From: Halichoerus grypus
Taxonomy: Eukaryota > Chordata > Mammalia > Carnivora > Phocidae
DNA length: 64,000 nt
Direction of reading: 5' to 3'
Assembly (NCBI RefSeq): GCF_964656455.1
Contig: NC_135712.1
Location: forward strand, 95,828,294-95,892,293
Under the pieces are notes generated by a model. The model had not been told where the DNA came from and ran no database searches. It saw nothing but the letters and a program-made list of their open reading frames with translations. The translations under genes were made by a program, and so were the position numbers. Positions 31,251-42,730 of this stretch are shown here, in pieces. Positions within the stretch are counted from its first letter, which is position 1; every line of letters begins with the position of its first letter.

Positions 31251-31291
31251 TATAAAAATGCCATGAGCACAGGACTTATTTCTCCTAATAG
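31251..31291 (+). promoter_or_regulatory. Possible SERPINI2 TATA box, or leader-exon acceptor
   Basis: TATAAAAA at 31251-31258 lies 179 nt before the ATG and could place a start site near 31280. The sequence just after it (TTATTTCTCCTAATAG, ending 31291) looks equally like a splice acceptor for a leader exon lying further upstream. The two readings exclude each other. The candidate leader contains several upstream ATGs (31292, 31295, 31316). Confidence 0.3.
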
Positions 31292-31436
31292 ATGATGCTT
31301 CATCTGAAAACTGGCATGAGAATCTTCTTACAATAGTCTATTCTAATAGGTAGAAAGTTTTCTGTGGGAACTTACTATGGTCAACTCTAATTATTTTGAA
31401 AACTAATGAATTTTGAATTAATGCACAGAGGTCAAA

Positions 31437-31683
31437 ATGGATCAGATCTTGTTGTGGAGTCTCCTATTGATTTTTTCTGGAAGTCAAGCCTCAAGACCAT
31501 TGTCTCAAAGAAATATGGAATTTGCAGTGGATCTTTATCAAGCTATTTGTTTATCTCATAAGAACAACATTATATTTTCCCCCCTTGGAACAACGTTGGG
31601 TCTTGGGATGGTACAACTGGGAGCAAAAGGAAAAGCACAAGAGCAGATAAGACAAACTTTAAAACTTCAGGAAACCTCAGCTG
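31437..31683 (+). CDS. SERPINI2: SERPINI2 first coding exon
   Basis: 247 nt from ATG (context AAAATGG: A at -3, G at +4) to the donor G|GTGAGA at 31684. Codes residues 1-82 plus the first base of Gly83: signal peptide, helix A (NMEFAVDLYQAI) and the NNIIFSPLG helix-B start. The exon continues upstream as 5' UTR. A plausible acceptor (TTATTTCTCCTAATAG) ends at 31291, giving a 145-nt leader; a weaker AG lies at 31427-31428. Confidence 0.94.
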
Positions 31684-34600
31684 GTGAGATTCTTACATAT
31701 AATTATTTATACTGGGGGTAAGATCTGGCCAAGTTTATTCTGCAAATTAGAGAGAAGCTCAGGGTCCCAGAATTTAAATACATGGAAAATGTTATCAAAA
31801 GTGTAAGCTTATAATAAAATGGAAAATTTTAAATAATATTCATTTTAATTGTTTTCTAATGAAAATGTTACCAAAAGAATGTATTATTTTTAATACAGAT
31901 GTTTTTAAAGAGATATAAAACTGTGAATATGCCAGTAGATTTTCCTCTGGCCTGTTTTAGCCAGTTTTAATTGAGATTATGTTGTGTGTGCATGAGCGTA
32001 TGTATGTATGTATGTTTGCTTGTTTGTTTATTCTTCCATTCTCACTATGTTGTGATCATTTTCTCATATCAGCTTCAGAATATAGTTTTTAATTGTTGCA
32101 TTTTATTGCCTCTTATGGAAATACCATTACTTAACCTCTCTTTATTAGGTTGTTTCCAGTATTTCTCTTATAAAAAATGCAGTGAGCATCCTCACCCAGA
32201 AACCTTTGTGTGCATCTCTCATTATTTTATTTATTATTTTATTAGCTTTTTAAAATTCATTTTCTAATTAAAATTTAACTTTTTCACCTAATGGAGACCA
32301 AGAAAAAGCAGTAATGTATACATACATTTTAAAAGCTTGTTTGGTTAATAGTTTTTAAAGAAAATCTTTTTTAAAAAGCACTTCTATAACTGGTCTTTTT
32401 GTGTATGAAGGGTTGTTGTTTTGGAGTCGCCCAGCTTTAGTGCTGTCATCCGTTTGAAAGGGTAGTTGTTGGGGTGCCTGGGTGGCTCAGGCAGTTAAGT
32501 ACTTGCCTTTGGTTCAGGTCATGATCTCCGGGTCCTGGGATAGGCCCTGCGTTGACCCCCATGTCGGGCTTAGCGTTCAGTGGGGAGTCTGCTTGTCCCT
32601 CTGCCCTTCCCCTCCTCAGTGCTCTCTCTCTCTCTCAAGTAAATAAATAAAATCTTTAAAAAGAAAAAGAAAGGGTAGTTGTCCATCTCTCTGGCTAACC
32701 CGTGTTCTCAATTTCCATAATGATTTTAATTTTAAACTTTTTTTTTTTTAAAGATTTTTTATTTATTTATTTGACAGAGAAAGACACAGCTGGAGAGGGA
32801 ACACAAGCAGGGGGAGTGGGAGAGGGAGAAGCAGGCTTCCGGCAGAGCAGGGAGCCCAATGCGGGGCTTGATCCTAGGACCCTGGGATCACGACCTGAGC
32901 CCAAGGCAGACGCTTAACGACTAAACCACCCAGGCACCCTTAATTTTAAACTTTTGCATCACTGTCAGGTAATATGTCCTAACCATCAGAGGAAATTTCC
33001 AGATTCTTGATGAGGAAATTTAATTACTATAACTAACTTCAGTATGTTTGCCTCGGAACAGAGTAATTATATTATTTAGGGACTTTTTTTTTTTTTTTTT
33101 TTTAAGAAGGTCTTGTTTGCTTTGTTTTAAATAAAGGCAATTTTATGTAGAAAATAAGTCGGTGATGGTGAAGTTAATTGCAAGAATTTTCCTTGGTGAA
33201 TAATGTAAAAGGAAGCCACTATGTTCTAAATTTAGTCTTGACTGTCTATATTAATTTCAGCAAATCCCACTACACAGTCTCAGAAACATTTAAGTCACAC
33301 AATACTGCTTTGAAAAGTAATAGAGCATTTATAAAGATATGTAAAGTTGATTTTATGATAAATTAGCAAAATTAGAGCCTCTGAAATCTAAATTACTCTA
33401 CATGGATCTATCTTGTAGAGAAACACAGGAATCTTAACAACTCTGGATTGTGAATGTAATGCTAATCCTAGTAACAATGAGGATGACACTATGAATCCTA
33501 TATATGGTATAGCAGTCACTGTTTCTGTGCTTGGTATCCACTATCTCAACCTTCACAGTTATTCTGTGGGGTAGACATAACCCTGCTACTTAGATGAGGC
33601 AAGGAAAAGTTCAGCAAATTGTCCAGAATGAATTCCAAAAATGATTCAGTGAGAATTATAGATCATAAGGGCAATATATTATATTTTCACTGGGAGAATA
33701 TATACGTGGACAAGTAAATATTAGTATGTTAACACATGTAACAAAATCTACTAAAGCTGCTTTCTATTATGCTTTGTTAAGGGAGAGAGAGAGGGACACA
33801 GATGGAAGATAATTGCAGAAGGAAAAGGAAGATGAGCCAGCGAGAGAAAACATAAAAACTAAACTCTGGAAAATAAAAAAGAGGAGGGAATTAAGGAACA
33901 AGGAGATAGTTAAGGTAGGGAACAGAGTGGAAGAGGGCAAGGAAATGGAGACACGGCCCAGGGGGTCTGGAGAAAGAAGAGCAAAACGGTGTTAAGGGGG
34001 GGACAAAGTGTATGACAGATCAGAAGGTGGTGCCTGGTAGGGCCATATTGGAACCCAAGATGAAAAGGAAAATCACTAGTAATTATCCTGTCTTTATTTA
34101 ACATTTTTATATTTTGTTTCTCATGGATTTCTTTGCATTAAAACTGATTTAAAAAAAGTATTACAGCAAAATATTTTCTTGATTATGGAATCTGTTGGCA
34201 TCTCCTTAAATTTTATGCCCAACGTAAGTGTCCCATTGACTCATCTTAGTCCTGGCCCTGCCTTCCATTCCCAGTGATTATCAAAGGTGCTATCTGTTCA
34301 ATTAGTCTATATTTTACGTTTCCTGCCATGAGGTTGTTTTATGTGAACACCTGCCTTGTTCCACAGATGGGCATACAACTCCTGGGATCCTATCCCCACA
34401 GGGCTCTTGGTGTCCTCAGTTCTTCTTTTCCCCGCTGTCGAAACATCTGCTCAGAATTTACCTTCTCCAGTCTACTGAGCATCTGATAATGCTCTATTTT
34501 TGCTTTGCCTCTAATATGCTGCTTACTAATCAAAGACTAATGAAGGTGCTTCCTTATTCCAAGAGCATAATGGAAAGAGAACCAGCCATGAATTCCAATC

Positions 34601-35815
34601 CTAGCTCTGCAACCAAATAACCTTATGATCTGGCACCTCTCAAGTTACTGTACCTGTCTGGATTTTAGATTCCTCATTATAAAAAGAAGAGTTTGAATAA
34701 GTGGTTTATATGGATCTTTCGGCTAAAATAATCTATAATCCTATGACTGCCTTTGTTTTCATCTTTTTTGGATCTCTCACATTTCACACATAATTGGCCT
34801 TTGGGTCTTAAATACAGGAGAAGTAAACATGTACTGAATTTTGGAACATTTTCTGGAGGTCTAGTACAGTCAAACCAAAAGTTACATTCACCCCATGACC
34901 TATAGGTTTCCTATGGCTCTATTTTAGGAAAGGAAATAAATTTATTCTTATTACTTACTAGGAGCCATGTATACATATTCTTTTTGATCTGTGCTAAAAG
35001 AGGTTATTAATCTGTAAATTAAATCAAATTTATAAGGCAGATAACTTTATATTCTCCTCCAAACTTGGGCTACTTGATGACATTTTTCATTGACTTCTGA
35101 GTTCAGTGATTTATCAAAGGGCAACTGACTGTTTGTCACACAGTCTTAGACCTTAAGTACTTGACATAAATCTATTTGCTCTGACAAATGAGTTGGAACT
35201 ATTTTTCTCCCCCTCTCCTTTTTCCCCCATTCCTTTAAAGATGCTCATAAATTACACATTCTGAAGATTAGTTTCAAATTCTGCCACTTCATTTCTGACC
35301 TTATTTAATTCTTTTGAAAACACTTACATGTCTTCACTCAGAAAGTCTTCTCATAGCCTCCCATTAATTGAGATAGTTCCCTCAGCTTCAAATAGCAAAT
35401 GATTGCCTCTAAAATCATTGCAGAAACAAGTAAAATAGATTAACCTTCTTCCCTTCCTTATGTAAGAATTCTAGGATTGTAAAGACTTACTGAAATTCTT
35501 CAAATCCAACCATAGGGCCGTAAGTTCTTATGGCTGAGATTATTTATGTCTATATCTATATTCCCAAGAATGGAGAATCCCCATGGAGTTTGAAATATAA
35601 TGAAATATACTTCCCAGAGCCTCCGTTATTGTTATGTGGGTTGCATCTGCATGAGAGCAGGGGAAGACAAGTGGGGACTGAAATGAAGGCTCCACTCAGC
35701 TGGACAAGATAAGAGGTCATGGGGCTGTAGCCCTCCCCCTCCCCCACCAGTAAGGGAACATATTCTTATTTGCACAAAGATGCCTATAGCTGCTAGCTCT
35801 CCGATAAAATGTACA

Positions 35816-35847
<32 letters not shown>

Positions 35848-38800
35848 GACACAGATTCCTTATTTCCAATGGACAACTCAAGGCACATTCTCATTAAAAC
35901 TTCTCTCTTTATTCAGTGGGTATCTTCTAATGATGAACCATTTATGTTTTCTTCAATAAGGATTAATTGCATATACTCAAGTTTTAAGTTATAAAAGTGG
36001 CCTTTTTAGTATTTAACTCAAAATATAACAAAGGCCCTGAAAGAAGCTTTGATTTGAGATACAGTTCCTAGAATGATTGAGTCCCAGGATTAAGCCAGAA
36101 GGGAATGAAAAGCATCGATACCTTTGGTCATGAATAGGAAGCTCCTCAACAAGGATCAAAGCTGAATTCTCTCCTAGGCACATATATCTTCCCAACAACA
36201 GTTGGTCAGAATGAGTCAACAATAAATAATAGGCCAGCAGTGATTCTTAGCTGATTCTGGTGGCCTCATTTGGCTAGTGGCAATAGTTGGAATGGAATAA
36301 AGTTCTTTATTGTTCATGTAACAGCCAAAGTATATACATTCATGAACCTGAAGAAATAGGCAATTCTGATTCTTGTGCATCTCTAGAGCTGATCATAGGG
36401 GTTACTTCATAAATTTCAAAACTTGGACAGTTGCCATTGCTCACAAGCGAGCAATTCTTAAGCTGAAATAAAAGCAATATTGAAAAGGATTGCTCGTCAC
36501 TGTCGTCCCCCCATCAGTATTCATTAGTAGTCTCCTTCCATCAATATAGCATGTTATACAAAGAATGAGGTTCTAAAGATAAATTTCCAACAAGTAAGCA
36601 TGAGCTAAATTTGACTAAAAAAGAATTTCCTTCAGCCTGTTTAAATGGACATTCTTGTTTTTGACAAATTTCAAATTTACACGGACATTCTTTCTTCCTG
36701 TATATGAACTAAGTTCTTTATAAAATGCATATTCCATGAAGATAAATGCTTAAAATATTTATACTACCTCAGAAAGGACCATTAGTTATACCTAAGTGTG
36801 TAAAAAATGGTGATATGAATCAGCGCTTAGAAGCAAAGCTGAAAAGCTGTTGTTTTTATGTTGTTCAATATGTCAGTCTACATTATAATTATTTTTTAGG
36901 AGAAGAATTTTCTGTGCTGAAGTCATTTTTCTCTGCCATCTCAGAGAAAAAGCAAGAATTTACATTTAATCTTGCCAATGCCCTCTACCTTCAAGAAGGA
37001 TTCACTGTGAAAGAACAATATCTCCATAGCAACAAGGACTTTTTTCAGAGTGCCATAAAACGGGTGAATTTTCAGGATGCAAAGACTTCCGCAGAGACAA
37101 TAAGTACTTGGGTAGAAAGCAAAACAGATGGTAAAGTTTCCCATTTTCATAAACTCATTATTTGCCATTGTATTCACAGTTTTTAATATCCTAAAGTAAA
37201 GAATGGTTGAATCTTTTCCTGCTAAACTGTGGCTCAGAGGAATCTCCCATTTTGCTTCCCTGTTATTCAAATTAATACTCAATTGTAAAATTGAGACAGA
37301 CCATAAGCTGCTTTGAAAAGCATACAGATTTTATGAGAGACATTTATTCATAGAATTTTTAATGGAAAACCTTTAATAATAATTTTTGTTTAAGCATAGG
37401 TTTTTAATCTATGGCAACAGAAATAATATCTTCGGCCAGGTAAAAATTAGATCTGTCAACCTCAAGTGCCTTCTTTCCCACATATTACTGTAAATAATTA
37501 ACACATCTTCATTGGATGGGTTAATGTTTAATAAGAAATGTTGAGAGTCCTATCATTAACATGATAATCTAAACTTTAATTTCAATACAAGCTAGCCAAA
37601 ATCCTTCAGGGGCTATGGAGTGACACTGCAGAAAGAACACAAGCTTCAGGTCATTCAGATCCAAGTTCAAATCCTACCCAGTTCTAAGCTATGCCTACCT
37701 AAAATGAGGATACTATTAAAACATTTCAGGATTATTGGAAGGTTTGATAATAATGTATGTGAAACAACCAACATGTATCAGGTCCTTGTTTAACAGTAGT
37801 TTGTTTCTTTGTTCATTCATTCTGCTACTAAAAATTATGATGGCATAAGTGGCTACCATATTCTTTATGGGAAGCCTCATACACGGAGGCATAGTTGAGA
37901 ATGTGAGATGGGTGTTTTGAGCAGTTTCACCGGAAAGTATCATTAATGGGACACAATGCACATCCCTAGACAGCTCCATGGCACCCATTCATGCTTTTAT
38001 CTCTTAACTGGAATAGCCAGCAGACATAGAAATAGCAGGCTGGTTGTTTAGAAGAAGAAAATCGTGCTAGCAACTCCATTCTTTTCCCTTCCCCAGTAGT
38101 GGTCAGTGGCGCCAGCCACGGGAGTGGAAGGTTTGAGTGTACCATTAACTTATTAATTCTGATTGACCTGCTGGAGAAACTTGAAAGAAAGTTTGAAAAA
38201 CATCAGTAAGTATGCAGGAAGAGACATTCAGTTTTTGTTCTTTCTGGCTGAAAAACAATTTACACAAATAATCTTGCTGAAGAGAGTCCATTAGTAGTTC
38301 TGTCCAAATTGGCCTCAGACAGTCTTGTATCTCCTGTTTCCTAGTGAGATACGTTTGTACCTGTTTCCAAGTGAAATGTTTAATAGTGCTCCTCTTTACT
38401 CTCAGAATTGCCAAGGTTAGAGGATAAAGCACACTGTTTATAACCGATCTGCAAAATAAATTTTTGTTTCAATGCTATAGAAAGCAGTCCCTCTGAACCA
38501 CTATTGCGTATCTCTTCTTGCTTTGTCCTCCACTGGCATCACAGGGAAAATTAAAGACATGTTTTCAGGGGAAGACTTTGGCCCTCTGACTCGGCTTGTC
38601 CTGGTGAATGCTGTTTATTTCAAGGGCGACTGGAAGCAGAAATTCACAAAAGAGAAGACACAGTTAATGAATTTTACTAAGAAAGATGGTGCGCCAGTCA
38701 AAATCCCAATGATGAAGGCTCTTGTGAGAACAAAATATGGTAATATGAAAAATCACCCTCTGAAGCCTGATTTTGGGAATTGACAGGGATATTTATTTAA

Positions 38801-41227
38801 TATTTTCTTTCTCTGTTCCAGGTTATTTTTCGGAATCCTCCATGAACTACCAGGTTTTGGAATTACCTTATAAAGGTGATGAGTTTAGTTTAATCATCGT
38901 ACTTCCTGCAGAAGATGTGAACATAGAAGAAATGGAAAAGCAAATCACTGCTCATCAAATCCTGAAATGGTTCTCCAAGATGCAAGAAGAGGAAGTTGAA
39001 GTAGGCCTCCCTAGGTTGGTAATGTCATTTTATTATTTGGTTCTTATGTTTTCACTTATGGAGACATTTGAATAGCTGGCTGAAAGATAGCAGGTACTTG
39101 AAAAGGCTATCGACAGGAAGAAAAAATGCATTTGGAAGTGTAGCTCCACTTTATGGATACAAAAGCAAGTCTGAACATTGCCAGCAATGCTTTGCCATGA
39201 GGAGAACTGAATTTCAGGGCTCACTATTCTCTGAAATAGCTGAAGAAATGTAAGTCTGCAAGCTAGAATGTTGAGATGAAAAGGAATTTTTATTCTTTTT
39301 ATTATATAATCTTATCTTTTTCTAATTTTTTTACTAATTGGAATTTTAAATATCTATCTTCGGTTCCATTTCAAGAAAATAACCTCCCCCCTGCAAAAAG
39401 AACACTTATGCTACCAGACAATTAAAAGATATGTTAAATCAACTTTGACAGCTGGTGCTCTAATAGTCATTGAATGACAAATAGGGAATCCTACGATCAG
39501 GTTTAGATAGTTAATACAAAATGGAAATTGCAAAGTTCATCTCAGGAAACAATAATCGTCGATGCTAATTTCTTAATATCATGCTTCTGGCCGACAGGAG
39601 AAACTTCAGAGTAAGTTGTGCCCACATAACCCAGTTCACACTCTGCTTCAACTGCTTAAAAGAAGCAGATGTTTAATAGATGATATTCTGTCCTTTTCAT
39701 TTCTAAATTTTCCTGCAAACTCATCAAAGCCTGTGTGGTTTGTATACCCCTCTTCCAGGCCTTATGTCACTTAAACCTCCTGGCTTTTCTTTCCTTTTCC
39801 ACTTAGCTGGGATACAGTCAGTCATTTCAATCACATTCTCACCAAATATCTTTAATACTTTTTGTTACTTGGTCTTCAACCTGCTTTAAATTCTCCCTAA
39901 TCATCCTCAACCCCCAGTCTACTCCTAAAGCCACTCCTGCTCCCCAACTATTGATTTTCTTAAGCAAAAACCCAGAATGCAGTCCCTTCTAGCCTCATTG
40001 AGGCTAAGCTGGGGGCTCCTTACTTTTCTTCAACTTTCTTTTTTAATACTCACACACACCACACCAAAACTTGACTTCTATTCCCCAGGTGCTACTTTAT
40101 GTTGATTTCTCTTACTCTCAACATGTGTCTCAACTTCCTGTTCCTTAAAGAAAACCTATCATTAAGCAAACCTGCCTCTCTCAAAATTTATGTACAACTT
40201 TGAAGATCTTCTTTTACCTTCCTTGACATCCCAGAGAATGAGGTATCCTATGCTTTTCTCACCCTAACTCTAGGTTCTTGATCCTAATACTATTGACCCT
40301 CCTCCCCCTTTTCTTGAAAATCTAGAATTTTTTTAACTCCTGGAGCACTACTTGCTTCTGTTTATTTTTCTCTCCTCTGTAAAATTTTCCTGCTCCCTGA
40401 CTTACATTTTTATTTCTTTCTGCTCCCAACTAATATTTACTAGAATTTCGTCTTCAAAATTTTCTTCTTCTTACTCTCTTGTATTTGTCCCTTATTCTTC
40501 ATGTCTCTAAAATCTGCGTCTCTCCCCCAACCTCTCTTCCAGTTGCCCAGCATCTGTATATCTCTACCTGGATGTTATTCAGTCTTTCAATGAGACTGAA
40601 TATTACTCCATGCGAAACAGCAGATAAAATGATGTGACAGTTTATCTTCTAATAACAGAAATAACAATCTGGGGGATTAACTTGTTTATTTTCAAATTTC
40701 ATTCTCTCTCTCTCTTTCTCCTTTGGAAAGGTCACTATTTGGGGTCAAAAACACTGAGTTTGAAACCTGTTCATGCCATATACTAGCAGTGGGGTCTTAG
40801 GAGAGTCACTTGACTGTGGAATAGTGATACTTGTAGCCAAGGTAGCTCTGCATCATCAGCCCAGTTAACCAATGCCTAGATAATAATACATAAGTCCCAA
40901 ACTCAACTGGCAACAGGAAATACAGGCTTTTGCCAGAATTCCCGTCTCCAACATTTTAGGAATCTCCTCAAGAATGCTGCATGGCCCACAAATCCTTCCG
41001 GGCTACTGCGGTCTGGACAGCTTTTCCAAACTGTTTGGTCTTATTATCAGCTTCTCCAAACTGTGGCCACATTTCTCATACAACTTCTCTCACAGTATGG
41101 ACACAGACTTCTCTTTTAATTCCTCCAAGAAAAATGGTTATGGGTTGATTTATGTCCCTCCCGATTCATATGTTGAAGTCCTAACCCCACTACCCCAAAA
41201 TGTGACCTTTTCTGGAGACAGAGTCTT

Positions 41228-41273
<46 letters not shown>

Positions 41274-42699
41274 ATCAAGTTAAAGTGAAGTCATTAGGGT
41301 GGGCCCTCGTCCCACACGGCTAGTATACATAGCAAGAAGACTAAGTGAAGAGACAGAGGGAGAAGATGGCCATCTACAGGCCAAGGAGAGAGGCCTGGAA
41401 CACACCTCAGAGTCCTCAGAAGGAACCAATGCTACCCACACCTTAATTTTATTTTTTAATTTTTTTATTTTTTTAAAGATTTTATTTATTTATTTGAGAG
41501 AGAGAGAATGAGAGACAGAGAGCATGAGAGGCGGGAGGGTCAGAGGGAGAAGCAGACTCCCCGCTGAGCAGGGAGCCCGATGCGGGACTCGATCCCGGGA
41601 CTCCAGGATCATGACCTGAGCCGGAGGCAGTCGCTTAACCAACTGAGCCACCCAGGCGCCCGACCACACCTTAATTTTAGACCTCTAGCCGCTACAACCG
41701 TGAGACAATAAATTTCTGTTATTTAAGCCACCTAGTTTGTGGTAATTTTTTGAGGTAGCCCTTGGCAAACTAATAGGAGTAAGAACAATTTCAATGTTTA
41801 ACCAAATTTTACTGAAAGCTTTATGTTAATAAAAGGGGCTTATAAGGTGGAAAGTAATTTAAAAACCAGGTGCCAGGGATGAGTGTTCTTGGAGTTTAGG
41901 CCATTTCTTGTACCCAGGGAGTCTTGTCCGGTCCGTTGCTGTCCTGGTCCCAGAACCCACCCTCGCCCCAAGTCTTTTCTATCTCTCTCCTACCCAGCAT
42001 CCTGAGGTCTCCAAATTTTCCCAGCACAGAAAGAAGGTAACACACATTTTTTTTTCCCATGCCCGTTAAGGCCAGATTCCTGGTCATGATAAGAATCTAT
42101 AGCGGCTGATTCTGACCCTCCGTAGAAACGTTTTCATTTCGTCCAGAATAGATTATACCCTCATCATTTCAAACTTCACTATCTCCATCCCACTGGTTCT
42201 ATTTCCATAATGAAAAGTTCATTGTGTTGCTTTTCCCAAACAAATGAGCACTTTGTCTTAAAGATGAATTTGAATCTTCAGTGTTATGAAAACAGAAATA
42301 TTAATTGGCAGTTGTACTCCCTTTTCTCAAACAAATTCCAGGCACCAAAGATTTTTTAAAAATTTGGTGGCAGTTTCAATTACGGTACCTCATTACATAC
42401 TTCCATTCATAGCACAAAATCTAGCAAATAGAAGGTGCTAAAAAAGTGATAGCTATTTTTCTTTCAAAAGTAATGGCTATTTTCTTTCTCTGTTAAGATC
42501 ACTGCCCAGGGAGGCTTAGTGGCTCAGTCAGTTAAGCATCTGCCTTCGGCTCAAGTCATGATCCCAGGGTCCTGGGATCGAGTCCCGCATCGGGCTCCCT
42601 GCTCAGCTGAGAGCCTGCTTCTCCCTCTCCTTCTGCCCCTCCCTTCCACTCATGCTCTCTCTCTCTCTCACTCTCTTTCTCTCAAAATGAATACATACA

Positions 42700-42730
<31 letters not shown>

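Larger units (their letters stand above)
23800..31290. other. Intergenic region, WDR49 to SERPINI2
   Basis: 7.5 kb of AT-rich sequence with one Can-SINE (24037-24191), a polypurine tract (25783-25925), a (CCAT)-like stretch (26520-26555) and a (TA)n repeat (27630-27669). 28-31 kb is AT-rich and free of young repeats. A non-coding SERPINI2 leader exon and its promoter might lie here but cannot be placed. Confidence 0.6.
31684..36899 (+). other. SERPINI2 first coding intron
   Basis: 5.2 kb. Contains two Can-SINEs in opposite orientation (32470-32668 and 32741-32939), a poly(T) run (33087-33103), a MIR remnant near 34570 and a (CA)n at 35812-35848. The rest shows nothing recognisable. Confidence 0.85.
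41135..41780 (+). mobile_element. MLT1-like (ERVL-MaLR) solo LTR, interrupted
   Basis: Reads ATTCATATGTTGAAGTCCTA, GTAATCAAGTTAAAGTGAAG, CATTAGGGTGGGCCCT, GAAGATGGCCATCTACAGGC, then after the SINE TGAGACAATAAATTTCTGTT and TTTAAGCCACCTAGTTTGTG. Non-coding old LTR copy. A (TA)n(GA)n run sits at 41230-41270 and a Can-SINE at 41452-41663. Confidence 0.8.

Noticed and set aside
36746..36899. Upstream extension of the second SERPINI2 coding exon
   Set aside because: The frame is open by chance through the intron; the ATTTTTTAG acceptor and the Gly83 split codon fix the exon start at 36900.
39015..39018. Exon end at 39018 using the GTAATG donor
   Set aside because: Would break the frame; only a junction at 39014 yields the conserved LPRFKVEQ.
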